From positions 31,559 to 95,558 of the forward strand of contig JAJFIC010000058.1 of the NCBI GenBank assembly GCA_021775315.1: a stretch of 64,000 nt of DNA, written 5' to 3'. Of the stretch, positions 16,960 through 28,488 are shown one piece after another; position 1 is the stretch's first letter, and every line of letters starts with the position of its first letter. The notes under the pieces are model-generated. The model saw only the letters and a list, made by a program, of their open reading frames with translations. It was not told the origin of the DNA and made no database searches. Made by a program: the position numbers and the translations under genes. The DNA is from Paracoccaceae bacterium (GTDB lineage Bacteria; Pseudomonadota; Alphaproteobacteria; Rhodobacterales; Rhodobacteraceae).

Positions 16960-16983
16960 GTGGCGGGGGCAATCCCCCGCCAC
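16960..16983 (-). other. Strong hairpin between tuf and rpsJ
   Basis: A 10-bp perfect stem (GTGGCGGGGG/CCCCCGCCAC) with a 4-base loop follows the tuf stop codon. No T-tract follows it in the transcript, so it is probably a 3'-end stabiliser or processing site for the tuf message rather than a true terminator. Confidence 0.6.
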
Positions 16984-17004
16984 GGGGTTCAGCAGTCGAG
17001 TGCG

Positions 17005-18180
17005 TTACTCGATGATCTTGGATACAACACCCGAGCCAACAGTCCGGCCACCTTCGCGGATCGCGAAGCGCAGGCTTTCTTCCATGGCAATCGGTGCAAT
17101 CAGCTCTACGCTGAATTTCAGGTTGTCGCCTGGCATCACCATTTCCGTACCTTCGGGCAGTTCAACCGTGCCTGTCACGTCGGTTGTGCGGAAATAGAAC
17201 TGTGGACGGTAGTTCTTGAAGAACGGCGTATGACGGCCACCCTCTTCCTTGGTCAAGATATAGACCTCGGCTTCGAACTTGGTGTGTGGCTTAACCGAAC
17301 CTGGCTTAACCAGAACCTGGCCACGCTCAACCGCGTCACGGTCGATACCACGCAGAAGCGCGCCGATGTTGTCGCCAGCCTCTCCGCGATCCAGCAATTT
17401 GCGGAACATTTCAACGCCGGTACAAATGGTCTTCGTGGTGTCTTTGATACCAACGATTTCCAGTTCGTCGCCAACATTAACAACACCGCGTTCAATCCGA
17501 CCGGTTACAACTGTACCACGACCCGAAATCGAGAAAACATCTTCGATTGGCATCAGGAATGGCAGGTCAATTGCACGCTCAGGCTGCGGAATGTATGCGT
17601 CAACAGCGGCCATCAGTTCGGCAATCTTTTCGGAACCGATTTCGTCGTTTTTACCTTCGAGAGCAGCCAGAGCCGAACCCATAACGATAGGAATGTCATC
17701 GCCCGGGTAATCATACTCGTTCAGCAGTTCACGGATTTCCATTTCAACCAGTTCAAGCAGTTCGTCATCGTCGACCTGATCAACTTTGTTCATGAAAACA
17801 ACCATGTAAGGGATGCCAACCTGGCGGCCCAGCAGGATGTGCTCGCGCGTTTGCGGCATAGGGCCGTCGGCTGCGGAAACAACCAGAATGGCGCCGTCCA
17901 TTTGTGCCGCACCAGTGATCATGTTTTTCACATAGTCAGCGTGGCCTGGGCAATCAACGTGGGCGTAGTGACGGTTTTCCGTCTCATACTCAACGTGGGC
18001 GGTCGAGATGGTTATGCCACGTGCTTTCTCTTCCGGTGCGGAATCGATGGTGTCATAATCCTGAAAATCACCAAACTGCTTGGTGATCGCCGCTGTCAGC
18101 GTCGTCTTGCCGTGGTCAACGTGACCGATTGTGCCGATGTTGCAATGCGGCTTATTGCGTTCAAACTTTTCTTTTGCCAT
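17005..18180 (-). CDS. tuf: Elongation factor Tu
   Basis: 391-residue GTPase that delivers aminoacyl-tRNA to the ribosome. P-loop [20 protein letters not shown] (G3) and NKVD (G4) are present, and domains II-III end in VSKIIE. The start at [25 protein letters not shown] is the family start; a short extension upstream is not conserved. Another tuf copy is common upstream of secE in proteobacteria, but none is found there in this window. Confidence 0.98.
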   Translation of the reverse strand: MAKEKFERNKPHCNIGTIGHVDHGKTTLTAAITKQFGDFQDYDTIDSAPEEKARGITISTAHVEYETENRHYAHVDCPGHADYVKNMITGAAQMDGAILVVSAADGPMPQTREHILLGRQVGIPYMVVFMNKVDQVDDDELLELVEMEIRELLNEYDYPGDDIPIVMGSALAALEGKNDEIGSEKIAELMAAVDAYIPQPERAIDLPFLMPIEDVFSISGRGTVVTGRIERGVVNVGDELEIVGIKDTTKTICTGVEMFRKLLDRGEAGDNIGALLRGIDRDAVERGQVLVKPGSVKPHTKFEAEVYILTKEEGGRHTPFFKNYRPQFYFRTTDVTGTVELPEGTEMVMPGDNLKFSVELIAPIAMEESLRFAIREGGRTVGSGVVSKIIE

Positions 18181-18231
18181 TGTACTGGCCTCCGTCAAAT
18201 TCGGTCAGGAGCCTGACCTGTTGCTTTCAGA

Positions 18232-20349
18232 TCAGGCGAACTTTGCCTGGATTTCGTCTGAGATGTTCTGTGGAACACTATCGTAATGCGAGAACTGCAT
18301 AGAGAAGTTCGCGCGGCCCGACGACATGGATCGAAGGGTATTGATGTAGCCAAACATATTGGCCAGCGGGACATTTGCGTCAATGGCGATTGCATTGCCG
18401 CGCGTATCCTGCCCCTGAACCATCCCGCGACGGGATGTCAGATCGCCGATGATGCCGCCGGTATATTCTTCCGGAGTGACAACTTCGACCTTCATGATTG
18501 GCTCCAACATTTTGGCGCCAGCTTTACGCAGACCTTCACGCATACCCATCCGGCCAGCGATTTCAAATGCCATGACGCTACTATCAACGTCGTGGAATTT
18601 ACCGTCGATCAGGGCAACTTTGAAATCAATCACGGGGAAACCAGCCAAGGGGCCGCTATCCATGACAGATTCGATGCCTTTTTCCACGCCCGGAATGTAT
18701 TCTTTCGGGATGGAACCACCAACGATTTTGCTTTCAAAGCTGTAACCTTCGCCCGGCTCTACCGGCGAAATGACCATTTTCACTTCGGCGAACTGACCTG
18801 AACCACCCGACTGCTTCTTGTGGGTGTAGGAAATTTCAGCCTCGTGCGAAATCGTCTCGCGGTAAGCAACCTGTGGCGCACCAATGTTTGCCTCAACCTT
18901 GAATTCGCGCTTCAGACGGTCAACCAGGATGTCGAGGTGAAGCTCGCCCATGCCCTTCATGATTGTCTGACCGGATTCAAAATCGGTTTCAACGCGGAAC
19001 GATGGATCCTCGGCAGCCAGACGGGCCAGACCTGTGGACATTTTTTCCTGGTCGGCTTTGGTCTTTGGCTCAACCGCGATTTCAATCACCGGATCGGGGA
19101 AAGTCATCGTTTCCAGAACCACAGGGTCTTTGTCGGAACAAAGCGTATCACCTGTTGTCGTGGCTTTCAGACCGGCCAGCGCGATAATGTCGCCTGCGAA
19201 CGCTTCCGTGATTTCTTCACGGTCGTTGGAGTGCATCATCATCATCCGGCCAACGCGCTCTTTCTTCTCCTTGGTGGAGTTGAGCATCGCATCGCCCTTG
19301 GTCAGCGTACCGGAATAGATCCGTGTGAATGTCAGCGTACCAACAAACGGGTCGTTCATGATTTTGAACGCAAGGCCCGAAAACGGCATGTCGTCATCGG
19401 CGCGGCGTACAATGTCACGGGTTTCTGTTTCATCGCCGGGTTTGAAGCCCAGATAATCAACAACGTCCAGTGGTGTCGGCAGAAAGTCGATCACGGCGTT
19501 CAGCAGCGGCTGGACACCTTTGTTCTTAAACGCGGAACCGGCCAGAATAGGCACAAACGTCATGGCAATCGTACCCTTGCGGATCAGCTTGCGCAGCGTG
19601 TCCACATCAGGTTCGGTGCCGTCAAGATAGGCCTCCATGACATCGTCGTCCATTTCGACGGCCATTTCGATCATCTCGGCGCGCATTTCGTCAGCTTTGT
19701 CTTTCAGGCTGTCGCGCACAGGACGGAGTTCCCAGGATGCACCAAGATCTTCACCAGCCCAAACCCATTCTTCCATGGTGATCAGATCAACGATGCCTTC
19801 AAGTTCGGTTTCAGAACCGATGGGCAACTGGATCGGCATTGGGTTGCCGGCCACACGTGTTTTGATCATGTCAACGCAGTTGAAAAAGTCAGCGCCGATC
19901 TTGTCCATCTTGTTGACGAACACAATGCGCGGAACCTTGTACCGGTCGGCCTGACGCCAAACGGTTTCAGTCTGCGGCTCAACACCTGCGTTCGCATCAA
20001 GCAGCGCAACCGCGCCATCAAGAACGGCCAGCGAGCGTTCAACTTCAATGGTGAAGTCAACGTGGCCCGGTGTGTCGATGATGTTCAGGCGGTGCTTGCC
20101 GGATTGGGCAGTCGTGCCGTCTGTTGTGCGTTCCCAGAATGTTGTGGTCGCAGCAGACGTAATCGTAATGCCACGCTCTTGCTCTTGCTCCATCCAGTCC
20201 ATGGTGGCGGCGCCATCATGCACTTCGCCGATGTTGTGGGACTTACCTGTATAATACAGAATCCGCTCGGTGCAGGTAGTTTTACCCGCATCGATATGCG
20301 CCATAATCCCAAAGTTACGGTAATGGTCGAGGTTGTATTCGCGTGCCAT
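18232..20349 (-). CDS. fusA: Elongation factor G
   Basis: 705-residue translocase GTPase with P-loop AHIDAGKTT, switch II region DTPGHVDF, and NKMD; domains II-V follow at normal length. It drives ribosome translocation and, with RRF, recycling. It follows rpsG by 22 bases; a GGTCAG/CTGACC hairpin (18203-18218) lies between it and tuf. Confidence 0.98.
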   Translation of the reverse strand: MAREYNLDHYRNFGIMAHIDAGKTTCTERILYYTGKSHNIGEVHDGAATMDWMEQEQERGITITSAATTTFWERTTDGTTAQSGKHRLNIIDTPGHVDFTIEVERSLAVLDGAVALLDANAGVEPQTETVWRQADRYKVPRIVFVNKMDKIGADFFNCVDMIKTRVAGNPMPIQLPIGSETELEGIVDLITMEEWVWAGEDLGASWELRPVRDSLKDKADEMRAEMIEMAVEMDDDVMEAYLDGTEPDVDTLRKLIRKGTIAMTFVPILAGSAFKNKGVQPLLNAVIDFLPTPLDVVDYLGFKPGDETETRDIVRRADDDMPFSGLAFKIMNDPFVGTLTFTRIYSGTLTKGDAMLNSTKEKKERVGRMMMMHSNDREEITEAFAGDIIALAGLKATTTGDTLCSDKDPVVLETMTFPDPVIEIAVEPKTKADQEKMSTGLARLAAEDPSFRVETDFESGQTIMKGMGELHLDILVDRLKREFKVEANIGAPQVAYRETISHEAEISYTHKKQSGGSGQFAEVKMVISPVEPGEGYSFESKIVGGSIPKEYIPGVEKGIESVMDSGPLAGFPVIDFKVALIDGKFHDVDSSVMAFEIAGRMGMREGLRKAGAKMLEPIMKVEVVTPEEYTGGIIGDLTSRRGMVQGQDTRGNAIAIDANVPLANMFGYINTLRSMSSGRANFSMQFSHYDSVPQNISDEIQAKFA

Positions 20350-20371
20350 CTGATTGAGCCTTTAAAGTCTT

Positions 20372-20842
20372 TTACCAGCGATAATGGCTAAAGGCTTTGT
20401 TTGCCTCGGCCATCTTGTGTGTATCTTCGCGTTTCTTAACGGCAGAACCACGGGAACCGACAGCGTCCAGCAATTCGGATGCAAGACGTTCTTCCATGGT
20501 GTTTTCGTTGCGCGAACGCGACGCTTTGATCAACCAACGGATTGCCAGTGCTTCACGGCGTTCCGGGCGAACTTCAACCGGGATCTGATAGGTTGCACCA
20601 CCAACCCGACGCGAGCGAACCTCGACCGACGGTTTGATGTTCTCTAGGGCTTCATGGAAGACCTCGATTGGCGCGCGCTTCAGCTTGCCTTCAACCCGAT
20701 CAAGTGCACCGTAAACGATACGCTCGGCGGCGGATTTTTTGCCGTCCAGCATCAGGTTGTTCATAAATTTGGTCAGCACGGTGTCGCCAAATTTGGCGTC
20801 CGGCAGAATTTCACGTTTTTCGGCGCGATGGCGACGGGACAT
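20372..20842 (-). CDS. rpsG: 30S ribosomal protein S7
   Basis: 156-residue primary 16S-binding protein that nucleates the 30S head. It has the conserved [20 protein letters not shown] start, the hairpin [17 protein letters not shown] and the C-terminal [20 protein letters not shown]. It is the translational regulator of the str operon in E. coli. Confidence 0.98.
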   Translation of the reverse strand: MSRRHRAEKREILPDAKFGDTVLTKFMNNLMLDGKKSAAERIVYGALDRVEGKLKRAPIEVFHEALENIKPSVEVRSRRVGGATYQIPVEVRPERREALAIRWLIKASRSRNENTMEERLASELLDAVGSRGSAVKKREDTHKMAEANKAFSHYRW

Positions 20843-20854
20843 GAGGGTATCTCC

Positions 20855-21226
20855 TTATTTCGGACGCTTGGCGCCGTATTTCGAACGACGCTGACGACGG
20901 TCTTTCACGCCCTGGGTATCCAGAACACCACGCAGAACGTGATAACGAACACCCGGAAGGTCTTTTACCCGGCCACCACGGATCAAAACGACCGAGTGCT
21001 CCTGAAGGTTGTGACTTTCACCAGGGATGTACGAGATAACCTCGAACCCGTTGGTCAGGCGAACCTTGGCCACTTTCCGCATAGCGGAGTTCGGCTTTTT
21101 CGGCGTTGTTGTATATACGCGCGTACAGACACCACGCTTTTGCGGACAAGCCTGCAAATGCATGGACTTCTGGCGTTTTACTTTTGGCTGCCGCGGTTTG
21201 CGGATCAGCTGTTGGATCGTTGGCAT
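20855..21226 (-). CDS. rpsL: 30S ribosomal protein S12
   Basis: 123-residue decoding-centre protein, first gene of the str operon. The KKPNSAMRK and [14 protein letters not shown] loops carry the wild-type lysines at the positions where streptomycin-resistance changes usually occur, so no resistance allele is seen. Its promoter lies about 200 bases upstream. Confidence 0.98.
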   Translation of the reverse strand: MPTIQQLIRKPRQPKVKRQKSMHLQACPQKRGVCTRVYTTTPKKPNSAMRKVAKVRLTNGFEVISYIPGESHNLQEHSVVLIRGGRVKDLPGVRYHVLRGVLDTQGVKDRRQRRSKYGAKRPK

Positions 21227-21425
21227 TCGGCGTTACCCCGTTCTACCCGTTTCATACTCATTCAGGCGCAATGTCTTATGACAACGCACCAAAACCGCCA
21301 GTGTCCCGATATCGTGGGCTACCGCGGCTTGTTTTCCAGAGGATCGTGACAAAAGCCAGGATCTTGACTGCCAAATTGTGGCTTTGACTACGGATCGATT
21401 GTTAACATCGACCGCAATTAGCGCG

Positions 21426-21454
21426 CGTATAGGGGGAATCATAATCCTTGTCAA
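21426..21454 (-). promoter_or_regulatory. Consensus sigma-70 promoter of the rpsL operon
   Basis: On the minus strand a perfect TTGACA is followed after exactly 17 bases by TATACG. The spacer ends with a C-run (CCCCCTATA), matching the rpmC promoter. This leaves an untranslated leader of roughly 190 bases before rpsL, in which no other element was recognised. Confidence 0.8.
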
Positions 21455-21525
21455 CAGCACCTGACCCTTGCCTGCGCGTCCCTTTGGTGAAAAGCTACGC
21501 CAAAAGAAGACGGGCAGTTAAACAC

Positions 21526-22338
21526 ATGAATGGTCAGGATATGCAAGTCGTCGGATTGTGCCGATTTTCCTATCCGGCAATCGGCGGCTACAAGATCAAT
21601 CACGACACGATCGAGGACCGCAAAGCCTTTCTTTACGACGAAGATCGCATCGCTGAAAGGTTCCGGTATTTCGAGGCGCTGACCCTACCCGCCCTGCGCG
21701 CCCAGACCGACCCCGATTTCACCTTTATCGTGGTCACGGGCGATGATTTGCCAGCGCCACAGATGGAACGGTTGCAGGACTTGCTGGCGGATATTCCACA
21801 GGCAGATATCCAGCCGACCGCACCGGGCCAGCACCGCGCCGTGATGCAAAGCGCTATTAACGCCGCACTGAAAAACAACGCCGCCCCCAGTCTGCAATTC
21901 CGCCTTGATGACGACGACGCCGTCAGCAGGTTTTTTGTCGAACGCCTGCGCGAAACGGCAACCGATTGTGCCGCACTGATCCGCGACAACCGCCACCTGA
22001 CCATTGATTTTTCTAAGGGCTATCTGGTGCGCCCGGACAGTCAGGGCATTTTCGCACGCGCGGTGAATGTGCCGCTGTGGACTCCGGCGCTGGCCATGGT
22101 GGTGCATCCCGACAGCCGGCAAACCGTGATGAACTACAGCCACGTGCGGATGCCGCAATTCATGCCGCGCCTGTCCTTGCCGCACGAAGATATGTTTATC
22201 CGTGGTCAAAGCCCGCAAAACGGTTCGGCCCTGCAAGCGGGCGAGGTTACGTTGCTCGATGCCGAAGGCGAGGCGCAATTCAAGCAGGTGTTTGACATCA
22301 ATTCCGACACCGTGCGCCAGATATTTGCTGCGGCCTAG
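21526..22338 (+). CDS. Putative rhamnosyltransferase-like protein (copy 1)
   Basis: 270-residue cytoplasmic glycosyltransferase-like protein of the family annotated as putative rhamnosyl transferase. It has GLCRFSYPAIGGYK near the start, the RFRYFEALTLPALRAQTDPDF segment, and an acidic metal/nucleotide-sugar site FRLDDDDAV at about residues 150-160. The start at MNGQDMQVVGL is chosen because the paralogue at 23216-24025 begins at the equivalent position. It is divergent from the rpsL operon and converges with an EamA permease gene, overlapping its end by 4 bases. Acceptor and sugar are not known. Confidence 0.75.
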   Translation: MNGQDMQVVGLCRFSYPAIGGYKINHDTIEDRKAFLYDEDRIAERFRYFEALTLPALRAQTDPDFTFIVVTGDDLPAPQMERLQDLLADIPQADIQPTAPGQHRAVMQSAINAALKNNAAPSLQFRLDDDDAVSRFFVERLRETATDCAALIRDNRHLTIDFSKGYLVRPDSQGIFARAVNVPLWTPALAMVVHPDSRQTVMNYSHVRMPQFMPRLSLPHEDMFIRGQSPQNGSALQAGEVTLLDAEGEAQFKQVFDINSDTVRQIFAAA

Positions 22339-23219
22339 CGGTTCTGCATTTTGTTGATCTGTCTTTCGCGGTAAAAAGTATAGACACCCATACCGATTAC
22401 AATCGTGCTGCCGATCAGGGTCCATGTATCAGGCACTTCGTTGAACACAAGTATGCCAAGCACAATCGCCCAGATCAGGGCCGTATAGCGAAACGGTGCA
22501 GAAAACGAAATCTCACCGACCCGCATCACCATGATGCTGAACAAATACCCTGCGATGATGAAAATCGACGCCCCGCCAAGCAATCCCATCGCGCGCGGTG
22601 TGACCGGTTGCCAGTCAGCAAAGGCGGTCATAACCGCGCCAAGCAATGTAATCGCAATGGCGGTAATCAAGGCCACCGACATCGAAGGGACATTGGCACT
22701 TAACCGGCGGGTCGACAAATCGCGCACCACAATAAAAGCGACGGCGATCAGGGCAAGAACTGAGTAGTAATCAAACCCATCGGTTCCCGGTCGCACGATC
22801 AGCATGACACCGACAAACCCGACTGAAATCGCCAGATACCGCCGCCAGCCGACTTTTTCGCCAAAAAAAATCGCCCCGGCCAGCGTGATCGCCAGCGGCA
22901 GGGATTGCAGGATCGACGTGACATTGGCAATCGGCATATGAAACAGCGCGTTCAGAAAAAACACGGTCGCCCCGACCTCGCCGATCAGTCGCAAAAAGAT
23001 CACGCCCCAGTCTTTGCGCGGGATGCGGATTTTCAACGCCCCCTGATAAATCGCAAGCGCCGCGATCATCACTGAGGTCATCAATCCGCGCAGCAGCACC
23101 GCCTGAAACAGCGGCAATTCATCTGCCACGGATTTGATACACACATCATTCAGGGTAAAGGCCGCCATCGACAGCATCATCAGAACGGCGCCGCGCATAT
23201 TATCAGTTTTACCCATCAC
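22335..23219 (-). CDS. EamA/DMT-family permease
   Basis: 294-residue inner-membrane transporter with about ten hydrophobic segments in two EamA repeats (AAFTLNDVCIKSVADELPLFQAVLLRG in the first half, DTWTLIGSTIVIGMGVYTFYR at the end). It overlaps the stop of the downstream-starting glycosyltransferase-like copy 2 by 4 bases (ATGA), so these two genes are co-translated. It may export a precursor for a surface glycan or be an independent metabolite exporter. Confidence 0.85.
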   Translation of the reverse strand: MMGKTDNMRGAVLMMLSMAAFTLNDVCIKSVADELPLFQAVLLRGLMTSVMIAALAIYQGALKIRIPRKDWGVIFLRLIGEVGATVFFLNALFHMPIANVTSILQSLPLAITLAGAIFFGEKVGWRRYLAISVGFVGVMLIVRPGTDGFDYYSVLALIAVAFIVVRDLSTRRLSANVPSMSVALITAIAITLLGAVMTAFADWQPVTPRAMGLLGGASIFIIAGYLFSIMVMRVGEISFSAPFRYTALIWAIVLGILVFNEVPDTWTLIGSTIVIGMGVYTFYRERQINKMQNR

Positions 23220-24025
23220 AAGGCCTGCAATTCTGACAGGCCAATGGCAAAATGATCTTGCAGCGTGCGGGCGATCTGATCCGCGTCCTGTTCCTTGCTG
23301 CGCCCCATGATCGTCGGGTTGGAATCATTGTCGATATGGATGGCCCGGATATAGGCCGGGGTCACAGCATCGCTGAACGTGTTGAAAAACTGCGGCAAAA
23401 AGCGGTGGTTGCGGGCGTAAATATTGTCGGGGTGATTTGCCGGAACCATCAGCGCACTTCCCACGCTCAGAGGCGCGCGCTCGACCGCATCAAACACCTC
23501 GTTTTCGCCGGGCGAAACACGCACGTAATAGCCTTTGTTAAAAGCAATCGCCACCGGGGTTTCATCGCTGCAAAACGGTTGCAGATCACGCGCGACGGTT
23601 TTCAGCCGGGCGATATAATTCAGATCAACCGCATCGTCATCATCCAGCCGGAAACTGGTGCGGTGGCTAAAGCCATCCTGCGGCACCGTGGCAAAGGCAC
23701 TTTTTTGAGCGGGGTAATGATGACGCGCGCGTTCGGCAAAAATGCGGGCATCGCCAAGCGGGGCAATCAGGCGCGCCAGATGATCCCGCGCAGCCACAGG
23801 CATATTTTCCCCGATCAGAAACAGACAGGTGAAATCGCCATCAGTTTGCGCCAGCAAAGACGGCAGACACAGGGCCTGAAACAGATAAAACCGCCGTTCC
23901 AGCCGGTCCGGGTCATACAACATCGCCTCGGCCTGTTCGGCATCGGGCGCTCCGCGTTTGAAACCGCTAAGTGCCGGATAGGAAAACCGGATAAGCCCGA
24001 CGATCTGGTTGTTGAATTCTGGCAC
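23216..24025 (-). CDS. Putative rhamnosyltransferase-like protein (copy 2)
   Basis: 269-residue paralogue of the protein at 21526-22338, sharing GLIRFSYPALSGFK, RFYLFQALCLPSLLAQTDGDF, FRLDDDDAV and FNKGYYVR in the same order. Clearly diverged, so not a recent duplication. It is first in a two-gene operon with the EamA permease and starts about 70 bases beyond the rpoC terminator. Candidate function is transfer of a deoxysugar in polysaccharide or glycolipid assembly; this rests only on the family name. Confidence 0.75.
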   Translation of the reverse strand: MPEFNNQIVGLIRFSYPALSGFKRGAPDAEQAEAMLYDPDRLERRFYLFQALCLPSLLAQTDGDFTCLFLIGENMPVAARDHLARLIAPLGDARIFAERARHHYPAQKSAFATVPQDGFSHRTSFRLDDDDAVDLNYIARLKTVARDLQPFCSDETPVAIAFNKGYYVRVSPGENEVFDAVERAPLSVGSALMVPANHPDNIYARNHRFLPQFFNTFSDAVTPAYIRAIHIDNDSNPTIMGRSKEQDADQIARTLQDHFAIGLSELQAL

Positions 24026-24094
24026 GCCGCTGCTCTCCTAAGCGATATCGCCAAACCGTAGCCTTTTCGTCAGATCAGCAAAAGCGATACTTAC

Positions 24095-24132
24095 CAAAAA
24101 CAAAAACCCCCACCGTTTCCGGCAGGGGTTTT
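24095..24132 (-). terminator. Rho-independent terminator after rpoC
   Basis: On the minus strand an 8-bp AAAACCCC/GGGGTTTT stem is followed by TTTTTGTTTTTGG. It ends the rplKAJL-rpoBC transcript about 20 bases beyond rpoC. Confidence 0.9.
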
Positions 24133-24154
24133 AAGATGTCTATGGCAGGTTGCC

Positions 24155-27100
24155 CTACATTGGCTGTTCTTCACCACCCATTTCGGGGGTTTCGACCAGA
24201 CCCAGATCGTCTTCGACTTCTTGGGTGTCCACATCAAAAACCGAGCCAAGCTCGCTTTCGACAGGGGCAGCCAGTGCTGCCGCTGCGTCTGCGGCTTCGC
24301 GGCGTTCTTCGATGATCTCAGCGTCACGCGATGCTGCAACCCGGCGAACCTGCTGTGTTGCACCGCCTGTCCCGGCAGGGATCAGGCGACCAACGATGAC
24401 GTTCTCTTTCAGGCCGATCAGCTTGTCACGCTTACCTTGCGTCGCTGCTTCGGTCAGAACCCGCGTGGTTTCCTGGAAAGATGCCGCCGAGATGAACGAA
24501 CGTGTCTGCAAGCTGGCCTTGGTGATCCCCAACAGGATTGGGCCGCCTTTGGCCGGTTCCAGATTGTTGGCCATCGCCTTTTCATTCGTGGCCAGGAATT
24601 CGGCCTTGTCGACATGTTCGCCCTTCAGCAGGGTTGTACCGCCACTGTGCGAAACTTCCCATTTTTGCAGCATCTGGCGCACGATCACTTCGATATGCTT
24701 ATCGTTGATCTTAACGCCCTGCAGACGGTAAACATCCTGCACTTCGTCGATCAGGTAATCGGCCAAAGCCTCAATCCCCATGATCTGCAAAATGTCATGC
24801 GGCGCCGGGTTGCCGTCCATGATGTATTCGCCCTTTTGGATGAAGTCACCTTCCTGAACAGGAATGTGCTTGCCCTTAGGCACCATGTATTCGACCGGCT
24901 CCTGATCTTCGTCAGCAGGCACAATCGACAAGCGACGCTTGTTTTTGTAGTCGCGCCCGTATTGCACGTAACCATCAATTTCAGCGATGATTGCGTGGTC
25001 TTTCGGACGACGCGCCTCAAACAATTCAGCCACACGCGGCAGACCACCGGTGATGTCTTTCGTCTTGGCACCTTCACGCGGAATACGTGCCAGAACGTCA
25101 CCGGCCTTCACTTCCTGTCCGTCTTCAAGCGACAGAATGGCGTCAACCGACATGGCATGGGTTTCCGGGTTGCCGTTCTTCTGGCGAACCGGTTCACCCG
25201 TTGCCGGATCCATCACGATGATTTCAGGCTTCAGCTCGTTACCTTTCGGCGCAGTACGCCAGTCGGTCACGATTTTCTGGCTGATGCCAGTTGCGTCATC
25301 GGTTTCATCACGCAGCGAAATGCCGGCGGTGAGATCGACAAACTTGGCGATACCATCAACCGAGGCGATGATCGGCAATGTGAAGGGGTCCCATTCATAA
25401 AGCTTGTCACCACGTTTGACTTTGGACTTGTTCTTGACCAGCAAGCGCGAGCCATAGCCCATTTTGTGGCTGGCCAACTCGACGCCGTTTGCATCTTCGA
25501 CAACCAGTTCCATGTTACGTGCCATGACGATCTGATCGCCATCGGCATTCACAATCAGGTTTTCACCGCGATAGGCGATTTTACCGTCATGCGACGCTTC
25601 CTGGAATGATTGCTGACCACCTTGCGCAATGCCGCCAATGTGGAAGGTCCGCATTGTCAGCTGTGTGCCCGGCTCGCCGATTGACTGTGCCGCAATAATG
25701 CCGACCGCTTCGCCTTGATTGACCCGCGTACCACGGGCAAGGTCACGACCGTAGCATTGGGCGCAAACACCTTCTTCGGCTTCGCAAGTCAGCGGGCTGC
25801 GCATCTGGAACGACTGAACGCCAGCCGCCTCGATCAAATCCGCCATACGCTCGTCGATCAATTCACCTTCGACGCACAACACTTCGTCAGTGCCCGGACG
25901 CAACACATCTTCGCCCGTTACCCGGCCAAGAATACGTTCCGACAACGAGGCAACAACCTCGCCGTCATTTACCGCAGCGCGGGCTGTGATCCGGCGTTCA
26001 GTACCGCAATCGTCCATACGAACGATGCAATCCTGTGCCACATCAACCAGACGACGTGTCAGATAGCCCGAGTTCGCAGTCTTAAGCGCCGTATCGGCCA
26101 GACCTTTCCGCGCCCCGTGGGTCGAGTTGAAGTATTCAAGAACGGTCAGACCTTCTTTAAAGTTCGAGATAATCGGCGTTTCGATAATCTCGCCCGATGG
26201 TTTGGCCATCAGACCACGCATACCGCCCAGCTGTTTCATCTGCGCAGGCGAACCACGCGCACCGGAATGTGCCATCATGTAAACGCTGTTTGGTTCCATT
26301 TCTGCACCGTCATCGTCGCGTTTCATGGCCGAGATTTCGCCCATCATCGCGTCGGCAACCACATCGGAACATTTCGACCATGCATCGACAACTTTGTTAT
26401 ATTTCTCGCCTTGGGTAATCAGGCCATCCATATATTGTTGTTCAAATTCCTTCACCTGCTCGCGGACACCGTTAACGATTGTCCACTTGTTTTCAGGAAT
26501 GATCATGTCGTCCTTGCCAAAGGAAATACCGGCCTTGAACGCCTCGGTGAACCCGATCCGCATGATCTGATCACAGAAAATGACGCTCTCTTTCTGGCCG
26601 CAATAACGGTACACGGTGTCAATCACCTCGCCGACTTCTTTCTTGCGCAGCAGGCGGTTGATGATGTCGAAGGGTGCTTTGTGGTTCAAAGGCAGCAACG
26701 CGCCAAGCCGTACCCGGCCCGGAGTGGTTTCATAACGTTGCAGTATGATGTTGCCTTCTTCGTCCACCTGCTTGATCCGGCAGGTGATTTTGGAATGCAA
26801 ATGCACGATATCATTGTCCAGTGCGTGGTTCACCTCTTCGATCGAGCTGAAAACCATGCCCTGACCTTTTTGGCCCTCACGCTCTAGCGTGATGTAGTAA
26901 AGGCCAAGGATCATGTCCTGCGACGGAACAATAATCGGTTTACCGTTTGCGGGCGACAACACGTTGTTGGTCGACATCATCAAAACGCGCGCTTCCAACT
27001 GGGCCTCAAGGCTCAGCGGGACGTGCACGGCCATCTGGTCGCCGTCAAAGTCAGCGTTGAAAGCGGAACACACCAGCGGGTGAAGCTGGATGGCTTTGCC

Positions 27101-28438
27101 TTCGATCAGAACCGGTTCAAACGCCTGAATACCAAGACGGTGCAGCGTTGGCGCACGGTTCAGCATGACAGGGTGTTCGCGGATGACCTCGTCAAGAATA
27201 TCCCAAATCTCGGGGCGTTCTTTTTCCACCAGCTTTTTGGCTTGTTTAACCGTGCTGGACAGGCCTTTGGCCTCAAGCCGCGAATAGATGAACGGCTTGA
27301 ACAGCTCCAGCGCCATCTTTTTCGGCAAACCACATTGATGCAGCAGCAATTCCGGGCCGGTCACAATGACCGAACGACCGGAAAAGTCGACGCGTTTGCC
27401 CAAAAGGTTCTGGCGGAACCGGCCTTGCTTGCCTTTCAGCATGTCTGACAAGGATTTCAGCGGGCGCTTGTTAGAACCCGTGATGACCCGGCCACGACGA
27501 CCATTGTCAAACAACGCATCCACAGATTCCTGCAACATCCGTTTTTCGTTGCGCACGATGATATCAGGTGCGCGCAATTCGATCAGACGTTTCAGGCGGT
27601 TGTTCCGGTTGATCACCCGACGGTAAAGGTCGTTCAGATCTGAGGTCGCGAAACGACCACCATCCAGCGGCACCAACGGGCGCAGTTCCGGCGGGATCAC
27701 AGGGATCACGGTCAGAACCATCCATTCCGGGCGGTTGCCACTTTCCAGGAAGTTTTCGACCACTTTCAGACGCTTGATGATCTTCTTTGGCTTCAGTTCG
27801 CCGGTTGCTTCGGCCAGATCGGCGCGCAGCTGTTCGGCTTCGGCCTGCAAATCAATCTGGCTCAGCATTTCGCGGATCGCTTCGGCGCCAATGCTGGCGT
27901 TGAATGCGTCTGCGCCATAAGCGTCTTCGGCGTCCAGAAATTCCTCTTCCGTCAACAGCTGGCCATGGGTCAGGTCCGTCAGACCCGGCTCGATCACCAC
28001 ATATTGCTCAAAGTAAAGGATACGCTCCAGATCGCGCAGCGTCATGTCCAACATCAGACCGATGCGCGACGGCAGCGATTTCAGAAACCAGATATGCGCA
28101 ACAGGTGCAGCCAGTTCGATATGGCCCATACGTTCCCGGCGAACCTTTTGCAGCGTCACTTCGACACCACATTTTTCGCAGGTCACACCGCGGTATTTCA
28201 TCCGCTTATATTTGCCGCACAGACATTCGTAATCTTTGATCGGGCCAAAGATACGCGCGCAGAACAGACCGTCCCGTTCGGGCTTGAACGTCCGGTAGTT
28301 GATGGTTTCAGGCTTTTTGATTTCGCCAAAAGACCAGCTAAGAATTCGCTCAGGTGACGCCAACGAGATTTTGATCTCGTCAAAGGTCCGAGGGGCCTGC
28401 ACCGGCGCGAAAGGGTTATTCGTGATTTCGTGGTTCAT
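24155..28438 (-). CDS. rpoC: RNA polymerase subunit beta'
   Basis: 1427-residue catalytic subunit. It has the N-terminal zinc-binding cysteines ([24 protein letters not shown]), the active-site Mg-binding [12 protein letters not shown] at about residue 460, and a second zinc cluster [19 protein letters not shown]. The C-terminal tail is acidic ([21 protein letters not shown] region). Full length, no interruption. Separated from rpoB by a short gap with a UUCG hairpin. Confidence 0.99.
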   Translation of the reverse strand: MNHEITNNPFAPVQAPRTFDEIKISLASPERILSWSFGEIKKPETINYRTFKPERDGLFCARIFGPIKDYECLCGKYKRMKYRGVTCEKCGVEVTLQKVRRERMGHIELAAPVAHIWFLKSLPSRIGLMLDMTLRDLERILYFEQYVVIEPGLTDLTHGQLLTEEEFLDAEDAYGADAFNASIGAEAIREMLSQIDLQAEAEQLRADLAEATGELKPKKIIKRLKVVENFLESGNRPEWMVLTVIPVIPPELRPLVPLDGGRFATSDLNDLYRRVINRNNRLKRLIELRAPDIIVRNEKRMLQESVDALFDNGRRGRVITGSNKRPLKSLSDMLKGKQGRFRQNLLGKRVDFSGRSVIVTGPELLLHQCGLPKKMALELFKPFIYSRLEAKGLSSTVKQAKKLVEKERPEIWDILDEVIREHPVMLNRAPTLHRLGIQAFEPVLIEGKAIQLHPLVCSAFNADFDGDQMAVHVPLSLEAQLEARVLMMSTNNVLSPANGKPIIVPSQDMILGLYYITLEREGQKGQGMVFSSIEEVNHALDNDIVHLHSKITCRIKQVDEEGNIILQRYETTPGRVRLGALLPLNHKAPFDIINRLLRKKEVGEVIDTVYRYCGQKESVIFCDQIMRIGFTEAFKAGISFGKDDMIIPENKWTIVNGVREQVKEFEQQYMDGLITQGEKYNKVVDAWSKCSDVVADAMMGEISAMKRDDDGAEMEPNSVYMMAHSGARGSPAQMKQLGGMRGLMAKPSGEIIETPIISNFKEGLTVLEYFNSTHGARKGLADTALKTANSGYLTRRLVDVAQDCIVRMDDCGTERRITARAAVNDGEVVASLSERILGRVTGEDVLRPGTDEVLCVEGELIDERMADLIEAAGVQSFQMRSPLTCEAEEGVCAQCYGRDLARGTRVNQGEAVGIIAAQSIGEPGTQLTMRTFHIGGIAQGGQQSFQEASHDGKIAYRGENLIVNADGDQIVMARNMELVVEDANGVELASHKMGYGSRLLVKNKSKVKRGDKLYEWDPFTLPIIASVDGIAKFVDLTAGISLRDETDDATGISQKIVTDWRTAPKGNELKPEIIVMDPATGEPVRQKNGNPETHAMSVDAILSLEDGQEVKAGDVLARIPREGAKTKDITGGLPRVAELFEARRPKDHAIIAEIDGYVQYGRDYKNKRRLSIVPADEDQEPVEYMVPKGKHIPVQEGDFIQKGEYIMDGNPAPHDILQIMGIEALADYLIDEVQDVYRLQGVKINDKHIEVIVRQMLQKWEVSHSGGTTLLKGEHVDKAEFLATNEKAMANNLEPAKGGPILLGITKASLQTRSFISAASFQETTRVLTEAATQGKRDKLIGLKENVIVGRLIPAGTGGATQQVRRVAASRDAEIIEERREAADAAAALAAPVESELGSVFDVDTQEVEDDLGLVETPEMGGEEQPM

Positions 28439-28468
28439 TTTTTGATCCTAATCTCGATTTCCAGAAGG

Positions 28469-28488
28469 GTAAGGCGCGAACGCCTTAC
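28469..28488 (-). other. UUCG-loop hairpin overlapping the rpoB stop codon
   Basis: In the transcript GTAAGGCG pairs with CGCCTTAC around a UUCG loop. The rpoB stop codon is part of the stem. The core is shared with the rplR-rpsE hairpin at 2508-2527. No T-tract follows. It may stabilise the upstream message end or influence rpoC initiation 30 bases downstream. Confidence 0.6.

Noticed and set aside
16960..18216. A 418-codon plus-strand frame opposite tuf
   Set aside because: Complementary frame of a highly conserved gene; no protein signature.
18820..20391. A 523-codon plus-strand frame opposite fusA
   Set aside because: Antisense to an intact EF-G gene; His/Arg/Phe-rich translation without any family signal.
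24221..26887. Long plus-strand frames opposite rpoC
   Set aside because: Shadow frames of the rpoC coding sequence with no independent start region or domain.
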